The notes beneath the pieces were generated by a model. It was not told the DNA's origin. It saw only the letters and a program-made list of their open reading frames with translations, and made no database searches. Below, piece by piece: positions 4,958 to 12,706 of a stretch of DNA of 12,985 nucleotides. How positions within the stretch are numbered: position 1 is the first letter of the stretch; every line of letters starts with the position of its first letter. The position numbers were made by a program, and so were the translations under genes. This stretch comes from CBFGWV01 sp965652545 (GTDB lineage: Bacteria > Pseudomonadota > Gammaproteobacteria > Competibacterales > Competibacteraceae): NCBI GenBank assembly GCA_965652545.1, contig CBFGWV010000132.1:1-12985 (forward strand), read 5' to 3'.

Positions 4958-7900
4958 CAGGATGTGAATCTTGCCATCGGCGAGCTGCACAGCGGCGGGG
5001 CGATCACGATCGAGTTCCTGGCCACGGTCGACCAGCCGGTGAGCGTCGGGGCCACCGAGGTGTGCAACCAAGGCAGCATCGAGGGCGATAACTTCACCCC
5101 GGATGTGCTCACCGACGACCCCTCGCAGGCCGGCGCTGCGGACCCGACCTGTACCCCGCTGAGCGTCCCCATCGACCTGGTGGTGACCAAGACCGAATCG
5201 GCCGACCCGGTCGTGGCCGGTTCCGGTGCGGGCAACCTCACCTATGTGGTGACGGTCCTCAACGCCAGCGCCGATATCGCCACCGGCGTGCTGTTGAACG
5301 AGGCGATGAGCCTGCCGGCGGGCGTAACGCTGGACTCGGTGACCCCCAGCGGCGCAACGAGCTTCGATGGCATGACCTCCGTATGGACGGTCGGCACGCT
5401 CAACCCCGGGGCCAGCGAGAGCTTGACGGTGGTGCTCACCGTCGCGGCCACGGCGGCCGCCGGTACCGATGCCATCTGCAACACCGCCACGGTCACCGGC
5501 ATCGATCAAACGCCGGTCAACACCGCTGACGATGCGGCCACCGAGTGCACGTCCATCGCGCGCCAGGTGGACTTGGCCGTGTCCAAGAGCGAGTCCGCGG
5601 ATCCGGTGACCGCCGGCTCGGGTGCCGGCAACCTGACGTACACGGTAAGCGTGACCAACGCCGGGCCCTCGGATGCCAGCGGCGTCACGCTGTCTGAGGT
5701 GCTCAGCCTGCCCGCAGGCGTGGGTGTGGTCTCGGTGACCCCCTCGGCCGGCAGCTTTGTCGACCCGGTGTGGACGCTGGGCGATCTTGCCAGCGGCGCC
5801 AGTGCCAGCCTCACCGTGGTGCTGACCGCAGGCTCGGGCGCCACGCACGGTGCCTCGGTGTGCGACACCGCTACGGTGACCGGCGCCAACGAAACCCTGG
5901 TCAACACCGGCGACGATGCGGCCACCGAGTGCACCACCGTGGCACGGCAGGTGGACCTCATCGTCACCAAGAGCGAGTCGGCCGACCCGGTGGTCGCCGG
6001 TGCCGGCACCCTCACCCATGTGGTGACCGTGGCGAACGCCGGCCCCTCCGATGCCAGTGCGGTCAGCGTCTCAGACGTCCTGAGCCTGCCGGCCGGTGTG
6101 ACGGTCGATGCCATCACCCCCTCGCAGGGCGGCTTTACCGACCCCACGTGGAGCGTCGGCACCCTGACCGCCGGGGCCAGCGCCACGCTCACGGTGACCC
6201 TGGCCGTGGCGCCCTCCACGGTGGCCGGGACCGATGTCATCTGCGACACCGCGACCTTGACCGGGGCGGCCGAAGCCCTGATCAACACCGGCGATGACGC
6301 CGCCGGCGAATGCACCTCGGTCAGCCGCGAGTTCGACCTCATCGTGAGCAAGAGCGAATCGGTCGATCCGGTGATCGCTGGCAGCGGTGCGGGCAACCTC
6401 AGCTACGTGGTGACGGTGGACAACGCCGGTCCCTCCGATGCCAGCGGCGTCTCGGTCTCCGAGACCCTGACCCTGCCCGCCGGTGTGACGGCCGACTCGA
6501 TCACCCCCTCTCAGGGTGGCTTTGCCGACCCGGCCTGGAGCCTGGGCGATCTGGCCGCCGGCGCCTCGGCGACGTTGACGGTGGTGCTCACCGCCGATGC
6601 CACCGCCGCCCCGGGCACCGATGTCATCTGCGACACCGCCACGATCACCGCCACCGACCCGAGCCGGATCAACACCGGCGACGACAGCGCCACCGAATGC
6701 ACCTCGGTGACCCTGGCCGCGGACCTGTCGATCACCAAGGTGGGCGATGCCAACCCGCCGGCCGCCGGCGATGACCTCACCTACACCCTCACCGTCGAGA
6801 ACCGCGGCGCCTCCGATGCCACCGGCGTGGTGGTCACCGATACGCTGCCCGCGGCGGTGAGCTATGTCAGCGACACCTGCGGCGGGGCCGACGTGCCGCC
6901 CTGGACCTGGTCCATCGGCAGCCTCGCCGCAGGCGCCAGCGTGGCCTGCGATGTGGTGGTCTCGATCAACCCCGCCCCGCCGGTGTCGATCAGCAACACC
7001 GCGGCGGTCACCGGTGACCAGTTCGACCCGGACCTCGACAACAACCAGGCCACCGAAGTCACCACGCTCGATAACGTGCCCCCGGATGTCGCGACCGTCG
7101 ACACGGTGCCCAGCCGCGGCGGCCTGCTCACCGGGCAGACGGTGACCAGCCCGGTGACCGGCTTCACCCTCGTGTTTACCGAGGCGGTGCAGAACACCGG
7201 CGCCGGTGCCGACGATGCCGGCAACCCCGCCAACTACCTGCTGGTCGGTGCCGGTGCGGACGGCACGATCCAGACGGCAAGCTGCCTGGCCGGCCCGGCG
7301 GGCGACGACACCCTCGTGCCCATCGTGGCGGCCGCCTACGAGGCGGTCGGGTTCACCACCACGCTGGATCTCGGCCAGCTGCTGCCCGCCGGGACGTACC
7401 GGCTGTTCGCCTGCGGCTCGACGACGATTCGGGATCTGGCCGGCAACCCGCTGCGTGGCGGCGTGGATGTCCAACTGACCTTCACACGGGCGTTCTTCCT
7501 GGAGATTCCGACCGTGGGCCAAGCCGGGTTGTTGTCGATGATCGGGGTGTTGATGCTCATCGGCCTGTGGCGCCTGCGCCGTCAGCCGCATGGTCGCCTG
7601 GGGGCAGGGCTTGCGCTCCTGCTGCTGTCCGGCGTCGTCGCCGGGCTGCCCGGGCGCAGCGAGGCCCAGGTGATCATCGATGACTTCACCACCGCGCAAG
7701 GCCCCAATAGCGTGCCCGGCAGCGCCGCCTCCACCGCCGACAGCGGTGGCGCGGATATTCTGGGCAACGAGCGGGACATGGTCGTGTTGCGCAGCGCCGG
7801 TGCCGGCGCCGTCAGCGCGGAGGTGACCGGCGGCGAGTTGGTCTTTACCGCCGCGGCGGCCACCACCGGCGAGCTGATCCTCACCTGGGACGGCAATGAC

Positions 7901-10900
7901 GATGACGCCGCCGCGCTGAACCCCACGGGCCTCGGCGGGGTGGACCTCACCGCGGCCGGGACCCAGGGTGGCCTGCGCCTGAGGATCGAGCAGGCCCGCG
8001 CCGGCACCTACCTGCTGCTGAGCGTGTACGAGGACGCCGATCATGTGTCACGCGCCGCCCGTGTCCTGCCGGCCATCGCCGCGCCCATCGAGGTGTTCAT
8101 CGACTTCAGTGAATTGCAGGCCGTGCCCGGGGCCGTGGGTCCGGCCGACCTCACCAGCGTGGGCGCCATCACCGTGCTGGTCGGCGGGCGCGACACCGAC
8201 CCGGCCCCCACGCTGCGCCTGAGCGAGATCGCCACCGCCGCCCCGGCGATCGCGGCGCTCAAAGTGGACCGCACCCCGGCGGGCGACCCCATTGCCGGGG
8301 CGGTGCAGCCGGCCGAGACCCTCCGCTACCGCATCACCGTGACCAACCCCGGGGCGGGGGCCGAGGGCGTCGATGTCGCCGACCTGTTGTCCGCCATCCC
8401 CAACCTGAGCCTCGTCGGCGGCTCGCTGCGCGCCACCCCGCTGGCCCGGCGCGATGCCTACCGGGCACTGGTGGACACCCCGCTCGACAGCGCCGCGGAG
8501 ACCTTGCCGTCACTGCTGGCCAACGACGTCCATCCCACCGGCGGTGCACTGACCGCCGTCGCGGTGACTGCTCAAGCCACCGCGCAGGGCGGGGTGGTCG
8601 ACATCGCCACCGACGGGCACCTCGTCTACACCCCCGCGAGCGGCTTCGTCGGGGTCGATGCCTTCGACTACGCCCTGGCGGCCAACCCCGGCGACCCGAG
8701 CACCGACGCGGCCGGCAACCCCATCGGCGCCATCACCGGCACCGCAGTGGTCATCATCGAACGGGTGCCGCCGACGGTCAGTGCCGGCGGCACGCTGGCC
8801 TATACCGAGAACGACGCGGCCACGGCCATCGACACCGGGCTCACCCTCAGCGACCCCGACAGCCCCAACCTCGCCGGTGCCACGGTGCAGATCACCGGCA
8901 ACTACGCCGTGGGCGAGGACGTGCTGTCCTTTGTCGACACCGTAAACATCACCGGCCTCTGGAACGCCCCCAGCGGGACCTTGACCCTGAGCGGTTCCGA
9001 CACCCTGGCCAACTACCAGAGCGCGCTGCGCAGCGTGCGCTACGCCAACGGCTCCGAGGCCCCCGACACCCTGGACCGCACGGTCACCTGGATCGTCAAC
9101 GACGGCGTGCTCGCCAGCCCACCGGCGACCAGCACCATCACCGTCACCGCCCTCAACGATGTACCGGTGGTCACCGCCGGCAGCACCCTGGCCTACACCG
9201 AAGGCGATGCACCCACCGCCATCGATGGGGGCATCTTCATCAGCGACCCGGACAGCACCACGCTCGCCGGCGCCACCGCCCAGATCAGCGCCAACTACGT
9301 CAACGGCGAGGACGAGCTGTCCTTCACCAACATGCTGGGCATCACCGGCAATTGGAACGCCGCCAGCGGCACGCTGACCCTCAGCGGCGCCGCCTCGGTG
9401 GCCAACTATCAGACGGCCCTGCGCAGCATCGCCTACGAGAACACCTCGGTCGCCCCCAGCGAGCTCACCCGTACCGTCACCTGGGTGGTGGACGATGGCG
9501 AGGCGGCGAACAACCTCAGCACCGCGGTGAGCTCGTTCGTGGAGGTCACCGCGGTCAACAGCGCCCCGGCGCTGACCACCAACCCGGTGACCTATACCAC
9601 CGCGGGCAATACACAGCTGGAGGTGGCCGGCGCGACACTGGCCGGTGTGGCCCGAATCACCGATGCCCAGAGCGCTTTCACCAAGGCTGCCCCCACCGAT
9701 GCCGATGGCCCCGGGCCGCTGGCGGTGATTGCCGCGGCCGGCGCCTCGACCAATGGCGGCAGCTTCAGCATCGACAGCGCCGGTGCCTTCAGCTACCTGC
9801 CGCCGGTGGGCTTCACCGGGGTCGATTCCTTCACCTACCAGGTCACCGACAACGGCACCCCGGCGGGTGTAACCGTCGGCACCGTACAGGTGACCGTCTC
9901 GGAGACCGTCTGGTACGTGCGCGATGTCGTCGATGCCGACAACCCCGCCGGTGGCGACGGGCGCTCGAGCAACGCGTTCGAGACGACCGCGGCGGCCGCC
10001 GCGGCGCTCACCCCCGAGGATTACCTCTTCGTCTTCGCCGGCAACTCCGCCGCGACCCCCTACAGCGATGAGATCCTCATCAACGACACCGGCGTGAAAC
10101 TCCACGGCGAAGGCGTGGGCCTGACCGTACCGGGCTTCGGCACCCTGGTGCCGGCCGGCACCCGGCCGCGGCTGGTGGTCACGGCCAACAACGCCGGCGA
10201 GGACAACGCCGTCACGGTGGAGGCGACCGCCGGCAGCCTCAGCGGCGTGGAGATCCGCGGTCTCGATCTCACCGGCCGTGACAACGGCATCGACGTGACG
10301 GCCACCGGTGCCAACACCGTCGGAATGACGATCAGCGACAACACGATTCAGAGCGATGCCACCACCGGGCTAGAGGGGGTCGACATCAATCTGGACAGCA
10401 CCGGGGCCAGCACGCTGGCCTTCCACGACAACCTGCTCACCGCCGGCACGATGTCCGCGCTCGATGCCCAGGAGATCGGTACCGGTAGCCTCACCATCAC
10501 CGCCTTCCACGACAACCAGGTCAGTGGTAACAGCTTCGGCGGCTTGGTCGTCAACAACGCGACCTTCGATGCCAGCACCACCACGGCGGGCATCCAACCG
10601 GTCCCCGGCGGCGACACCGATATCGGTGACAGCGGCAACCCCGTGGCCGGTGCCGGTCTGCATCTGTTCAACGTCACCGGGGCGCTGAACCTCGCCAACG
10701 CCGCCAGCGGCACGATCGGCGCCGGCGATCTGGATATCTACAGCGCCGCGGCATTGGTCGTGGGGGCTTGGGTGGCTTTGAGTTCGACGTCACACCCGGT
10801 GCCGGGACGCTGGTGGCCAACAGCGGTGCGGCGGCAGCGCTCGGTGCGGCGGATGTGGATCTGCAGCTCGGCCTGCTCACCAGCACCAACAGCCCCGGCG

Positions 10901-10924
10901 CCGGCGTCTCGCTCAGCAACGTGA
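4856..10924 (+). CDS. Giant secreted repeat protein with DUF11 repeats and an internal IPTL-CTERM-like signal; 3' end frameshifted
   Basis: This 2022-aa frame encodes a surface or adhesin-like protein. Order: signal peptide (1-34, cleavage near AMA-Q); short DUF11-type end fragment (35-105); five DUF11 repeats starting at residues 106, 238, 366, 493 and 622; a bacterial Ig-like domain (about 743-883, with RDLAGNPL near its end); IPTVGQAGLL plus a membrane helix and RLRR (884-909); a second signal-peptide-like stretch ending SEA-Q (910-937); a beta-rich domain (938-1135); a DUF11-like piece (1136-1199); an Ig-like domain (1200-1303); two 132-residue cadherin-like repeats (from 1304 and 1436); another Ig-like domain (about 1571-1684); and the start of a right-handed beta-helix at WYVRDVVDADN (1686). 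From about residue 1970 the translation turns Arg/Trp/Pro/Ser-rich and out of character, because the natural reading continues in the frame of 10768-12705. Its function in adhesion or biofilm is inferred. Confidence 0.85.
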   Translation: MPQLIDGGRLRRWLRRACALGLVLLAAQALPAMAQDVNLAIGELHSGGAITIEFLATVDQPVSVGATEVCNQGSIEGDNFTPDVLTDDPSQAGAADPTCTPLSVPIDLVVTKTESADPVVAGSGAGNLTYVVTVLNASADIATGVLLNEAMSLPAGVTLDSVTPSGATSFDGMTSVWTVGTLNPGASESLTVVLTVAATAAAGTDAICNTATVTGIDQTPVNTADDAATECTSIARQVDLAVSKSESADPVTAGSGAGNLTYTVSVTNAGPSDASGVTLSEVLSLPAGVGVVSVTPSAGSFVDPVWTLGDLASGASASLTVVLTAGSGATHGASVCDTATVTGANETLVNTGDDAATECTTVARQVDLIVTKSESADPVVAGAGTLTHVVTVANAGPSDASAVSVSDVLSLPAGVTVDAITPSQGGFTDPTWSVGTLTAGASATLTVTLAVAPSTVAGTDVICDTATLTGAAEALINTGDDAAGECTSVSREFDLIVSKSESVDPVIAGSGAGNLSYVVTVDNAGPSDASGVSVSETLTLPAGVTADSITPSQGGFADPAWSLGDLAAGASATLTVVLTADATAAPGTDVICDTATITATDPSRINTGDDSATECTSVTLAADLSITKVGDANPPAAGDDLTYTLTVENRGASDATGVVVTDTLPAAVSYVSDTCGGADVPPWTWSIGSLAAGASVACDVVVSINPAPPVSISNTAAVTGDQFDPDLDNNQATEVTTLDNVPPDVATVDTVPSRGGLLTGQTVTSPVTGFTLVFTEAVQNTGAGADDAGNPANYLLVGAGADGTIQTASCLAGPAGDDTLVPIVAAAYEAVGFTTTLDLGQLLPAGTYRLFACGSTTIRDLAGNPLRGGVDVQLTFTRAFFLEIPTVGQAGLLSMIGVLMLIGLWRLRRQPHGRLGAGLALLLLSGVVAGLPGRSEAQVIIDDFTTAQGPNSVPGSAASTADSGGADILGNERDMVVLRSAGAGAVSAEVTGGELVFTAAAATTGELILTWDGNDDDAAALNPTGLGGVDLTAAGTQGGLRLRIEQARAGTYLLLSVYEDADHVSRAARVLPAIAAPIEVFIDFSELQAVPGAVGPADLTSVGAITVLVGGRDTDPAPTLRLSEIATAAPAIAALKVDRTPAGDPIAGAVQPAETLRYRITVTNPGAGAEGVDVADLLSAIPNLSLVGGSLRATPLARRDAYRALVDTPLDSAAETLPSLLANDVHPTGGALTAVAVTAQATAQGGVVDIATDGHLVYTPASGFVGVDAFDYALAANPGDPSTDAAGNPIGAITGTAVVIIERVPPTVSAGGTLAYTENDAATAIDTGLTLSDPDSPNLAGATVQITGNYAVGEDVLSFVDTVNITGLWNAPSGTLTLSGSDTLANYQSALRSVRYANGSEAPDTLDRTVTWIVNDGVLASPPATSTITVTALNDVPVVTAGSTLAYTEGDAPTAIDGGIFISDPDSTTLAGATAQISANYVNGEDELSFTNMLGITGNWNAASGTLTLSGAASVANYQTALRSIAYENTSVAPSELTRTVTWVVDDGEAANNLSTAVSSFVEVTAVNSAPALTTNPVTYTTAGNTQLEVAGATLAGVARITDAQSAFTKAAPTDADGPGPLAVIAAAGASTNGGSFSIDSAGAFSYLPPVGFTGVDSFTYQVTDNGTPAGVTVGTVQVTVSETVWYVRDVVDADNPAGGDGRSSNAFETTAAAAAALTPEDYLFVFAGNSAATPYSDEILINDTGVKLHGEGVGLTVPGFGTLVPAGTRPRLVVTANNAGEDNAVTVEATAGSLSGVEIRGLDLTGRDNGIDVTATGANTVGMTISDNTIQSDATTGLEGVDINLDSTGASTLAFHDNLLTAGTMSALDAQEIGTGSLTITAFHDNQVSGNSFGGLVVNNATFDASTTTAGIQPVPGGDTDIGDSGNPVAGAGLHLFNVTGALNLANAASGTIGAGDLDIYSAAALVVGAWVALSSTSHPVPGRWWPTAVRRQRSVRRMWICSSACSPAPTAPAPASRSAT
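5171..7081 (+). repeat. Five tandem DUF11 (conserved repeat domain) units
   Basis: The units start at 5171, 5567, 5951, 6332 and 6719, a period of 127-132 residues. The first four share SKSESADPV-like openings (TKTESADPV in unit 1), NAGPSDAS (degenerate in unit 1), LPAGV, and a pair of cysteines in ICDTAT and TECTS about 25 residues apart. Long stretches are also nearly identical in DNA, for example around AACGCCGG-CCCTC-GATGCCAG at 5659, 6035 and 6422. The fifth unit is divergent and has a different cysteine pattern. Near-identical units make this part prone to recombination and to assembly collapse. Confidence 0.85.
7505..7666 (+). other. Internal IPTL-CTERM-like sorting signal followed by a second signal-peptide-like segment
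   Basis: Residues 884-909 read IPTVGQAGLL, a hydrophobic helix (LLSMIGVLMLIGLW) and RLRR: the three-part layout of an IPTL-CTERM signal, which normally ends a protein. The family consensus IPTLxxWG is altered to IPTVxxAG. Residues 910-937 then give QPHGR, a hydrophobic core LGAGLALLLLSGVVAG and a signal-peptidase-like LPGRSEA before QVIIDDF, a typical mature N-terminus. Both lie in one uninterrupted frame. In-frame Met codons at 7538 and 7553 could be a relic of an old start. Confidence 0.7.
8765..9565 (+). repeat. Two tandem cadherin/Ig-like repeats of about 132 residues
   Basis: The units begin at 8765 and 9161. Both share AYTE-DA-TAID-G, SDPDS--LAGAT-QI, NY--GED-LSF, a segment GTLTLSG, ANYQ-ALRS--Y-N and RTVTW-V-DG, followed by a linker ending in a PVV or APA turn. 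They are extracellular beta-sandwich spacers common in large bacterial surface proteins. The acidic DPDS and GED positions are suited to calcium binding, which is an inference. Confidence 0.75.
10762..10766 (+). other. G5 run at the site of the apparent frameshift
   Basis: The sequence TGGGGGC lies where coding character passes from the frame of 4856-10924 to that of 10768-12705. Adding one G gives a smooth reading GTC GTG GGG GGC TTG GGT GGC TTT (VVGGLGGF). This is consistent with one lost base in a G6 run, whether in the genome or in the sequence read. Confidence 0.75.
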
Positions 10925-12705
10925 GCGGCACCTTCTCGGCGCCCGGCGGCAGCACGATCACCGACGCCGGGGTCACCGATTTCGTGATCAGCGGCAGCAC
11001 CGCCGCGGTCACCTACGGCGGGACCATCGTCGATGACGTCGGCCAACTGGTCGTGGTGAACGGCTCCGGCGGTGCGGCGAAGCTCTTCACCGGCGCGATC
11101 ACCGACGGCGATGACGGCGATGGCGGTGGTATCTCGCTGACCGGCAACAGCGCGACGATCAGTTTTTCGGGCGCCTTGACGCTCAGTACGGGAGCCAACG
11201 CTGCGTTCACCGCCACCGGCGGCGGCACAGTGACGGCGACGGATGCAACGAGCAAACTGACAACGACCACGGGCACACCGCTGACGGTGACGACGACGAA
11301 TATCGGCGCTGCCGGACTGAGGTTCGCGAGTATCAGTTCCAACGGGGCGGTAAACGGCGTGGTGCTCAACGGCAACACGGGCTCGACAGGGCGTCTGGTG
11401 GTCGGGCCGGTGGTGGGCGGCGCATGCAACAGTGTTGCGACCTGCGCCGGAGGCGCGATTCAGAACTCTACGGGTGCGGCCATCTCGCTGACCAATACCC
11501 GCAACGTCTCGTTCACCGAGGTTTACATCCTCAACGGAGCAACGCACGGAATCTTGGGCACCACGATGGCCGACGCCACGGGCGGAGTGCATCCGACGTT
11601 CGAGCTCAAGAACAGCTTCCTCGATAGCCCCGGTGACGCGGACAACGAGTCGGCGATCTACTTCGACTCGCCAGGGGTTGTCAACATTTCCGGTCGGATG
11701 GTGGTGTCGGACACGACGATCCAAAACTTCGAGGACGTCGGAGTGCACGTTGGCAATAACTCTGGAACGGTCGCGATCGAGCTGACCAACCTGAACATCG
11801 ACAACAACAGCGACACCAATGGCGAGGAGGGCGTCGATGTGGAAGCCCTCGGGACGGCGAACATCACCCTGGATGTCAGCGGCGGAACTTTCAACAACCT
11901 TGAAGGTGGCGGCTTCAACGTGTTCGTCAGTTCTGGCTCTGGGTCGATCGATCTAGATATCGACGGTACGACTATTACGGGCACGGGCGGCCCGGATAAC
12001 TTCCCGACGCCTCCAGCAATCACGCTATCTGCGGAGGGAGGGAGCTCGACATTCACGTTCGACATCACGAACAACGATATCCTTGACTCCTCCGGGGACG
12101 GTATTTTCGTCGGTCATGAAGGGTCGATCATGGGCCGCATAACGGGCAACGACATCAGTGGCATGCAGACTGGAGATGGTATCCGTCTCGACTCCGATGC
12201 CACCGGCAGTAACACGATGACGATCCTGATCGACGGAAACAACATCGGCAACGTGGTCGGCAATACCGGGATCGGCGACGACGGTATCCAGGTGCTGCAT
12301 CGGGATGGAACGAAGCAGCTTAACCTGACGATCAGCAACAATCAGATTGCGAACACGGCATCGGAAGGCATCCGCTACTTCGCCGACGACGATGTGGCGG
12401 GCGGAGGGCCGGGTAACAATGTTCGAATCGCGGCCAACACGTTCACCAACATCGGTGTCCCGGATACGATCGTTATCATCTCGCAGGACCCCGGCACGGA
12501 GGTCTGTACCCATACTACGGGGAATACGCTCACTGGTGTCGGGGTACCGGGAATTACACTCCAGCAGTCCGGGTCGGCAGTTCTGCAGATCACGCAGGCG
12601 AGTACCGCAGCTCTCTCCGCTGCGAACGAGGGTGCGACGGTGACCCCCGTGGGCACGATTACATTCAATGGCCCATGCACCACGACGCCGCAGCCGACGA
12701 ATTGA
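10768..12705 (+). CDS. C-terminal beta-helix part of the giant surface protein (separated by frameshift)
   Basis: This 645-aa frame opens with TTG at 10768 but has no ribosome site or signal peptide, and its first residues GGFEFDVTPGAGTLVANSG directly continue the beta-helix of the preceding frame, so it is best read as the displaced C-terminus of the same protein (about 2,616 aa if joined). The content is Asn/Gly/Thr/Asp-rich beta-helix turns with repeated forms such as ITNNDI, GNDISG, DGNNIG and ISNNQIAN, like the pectate-lyase-type right-handed helix. Cysteine pairs occur at CNSVATC and near the C-terminus (EVCTHT and GPCTTT). It ends in TTPQPTN with no IPTL-CTERM, PEP-CTERM, LPXTG, autotransporter barrel or RTX repeats. 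Base and codon choice change near 11160, with more ACG/ACA for Thr and more A/T. As isolated, it is unlikely to be exported. Confidence 0.75.
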   Translation: MGGFEFDVTPGAGTLVANSGAAAALGAADVDLQLGLLTSTNSPGAGVSLSNVSGTFSAPGGSTITDAGVTDFVISGSTAAVTYGGTIVDDVGQLVVVNGSGGAAKLFTGAITDGDDGDGGGISLTGNSATISFSGALTLSTGANAAFTATGGGTVTATDATSKLTTTTGTPLTVTTTNIGAAGLRFASISSNGAVNGVVLNGNTGSTGRLVVGPVVGGACNSVATCAGGAIQNSTGAAISLTNTRNVSFTEVYILNGATHGILGTTMADATGGVHPTFELKNSFLDSPGDADNESAIYFDSPGVVNISGRMVVSDTTIQNFEDVGVHVGNNSGTVAIELTNLNIDNNSDTNGEEGVDVEALGTANITLDVSGGTFNNLEGGGFNVFVSSGSGSIDLDIDGTTITGTGGPDNFPTPPAITLSAEGGSSTFTFDITNNDILDSSGDGIFVGHEGSIMGRITGNDISGMQTGDGIRLDSDATGSNTMTILIDGNNIGNVVGNTGIGDDGIQVLHRDGTKQLNLTISNNQIANTASEGIRYFADDDVAGGGPGNNVRIAANTFTNIGVPDTIVIISQDPGTEVCTHTTGNTLTGVGVPGITLQQSGSAVLQITQASTAALSAANEGATVTPVGTITFNGPCTTTPQPTN

Positions 12706-12706
12706 A

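Noticed and set aside
4883..6019. Open frame of 378 codons on the minus strand
   Set aside because: Antisense shadow of the DUF11 repeats, low-complexity Gly/His/Arg content.
7538..7666. Separate gene starting at the in-frame ATG 7538 or 7553, giving the second signal peptide its own start
   Set aside because: No convincing ribosome site precedes either ATG, and the frame is continuous with the upstream domains. Kept only as a possible evolutionary relic.
6071..8044. Open frame of 657 codons on the minus strand, opposite the giant gene
   Set aside because: Rich in Gly, Arg, His and Ala with no domain logic. It mirrors the GC-rich repeated codons of the plus-strand gene, whose translation has clear domains.
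5171..9565. Regular repeats considered as a CRISPR array
   Set aside because: The period is about 380-396 bp and entirely in coding frame; these are protein-domain repeats.
8510..10105. Open frame of 531 codons on the minus strand
   Set aside because: Same mirror effect; a Gly/Val/Asp-rich pattern repeating with the plus-strand repeats, no signal peptide or recognisable domain.
10755..10770. Programmed ribosomal frameshift at TGGGGGC
   Set aside because: Not a canonical slippery heptamer, and no obvious stimulatory structure was identified. A missing base explains the pattern more simply.
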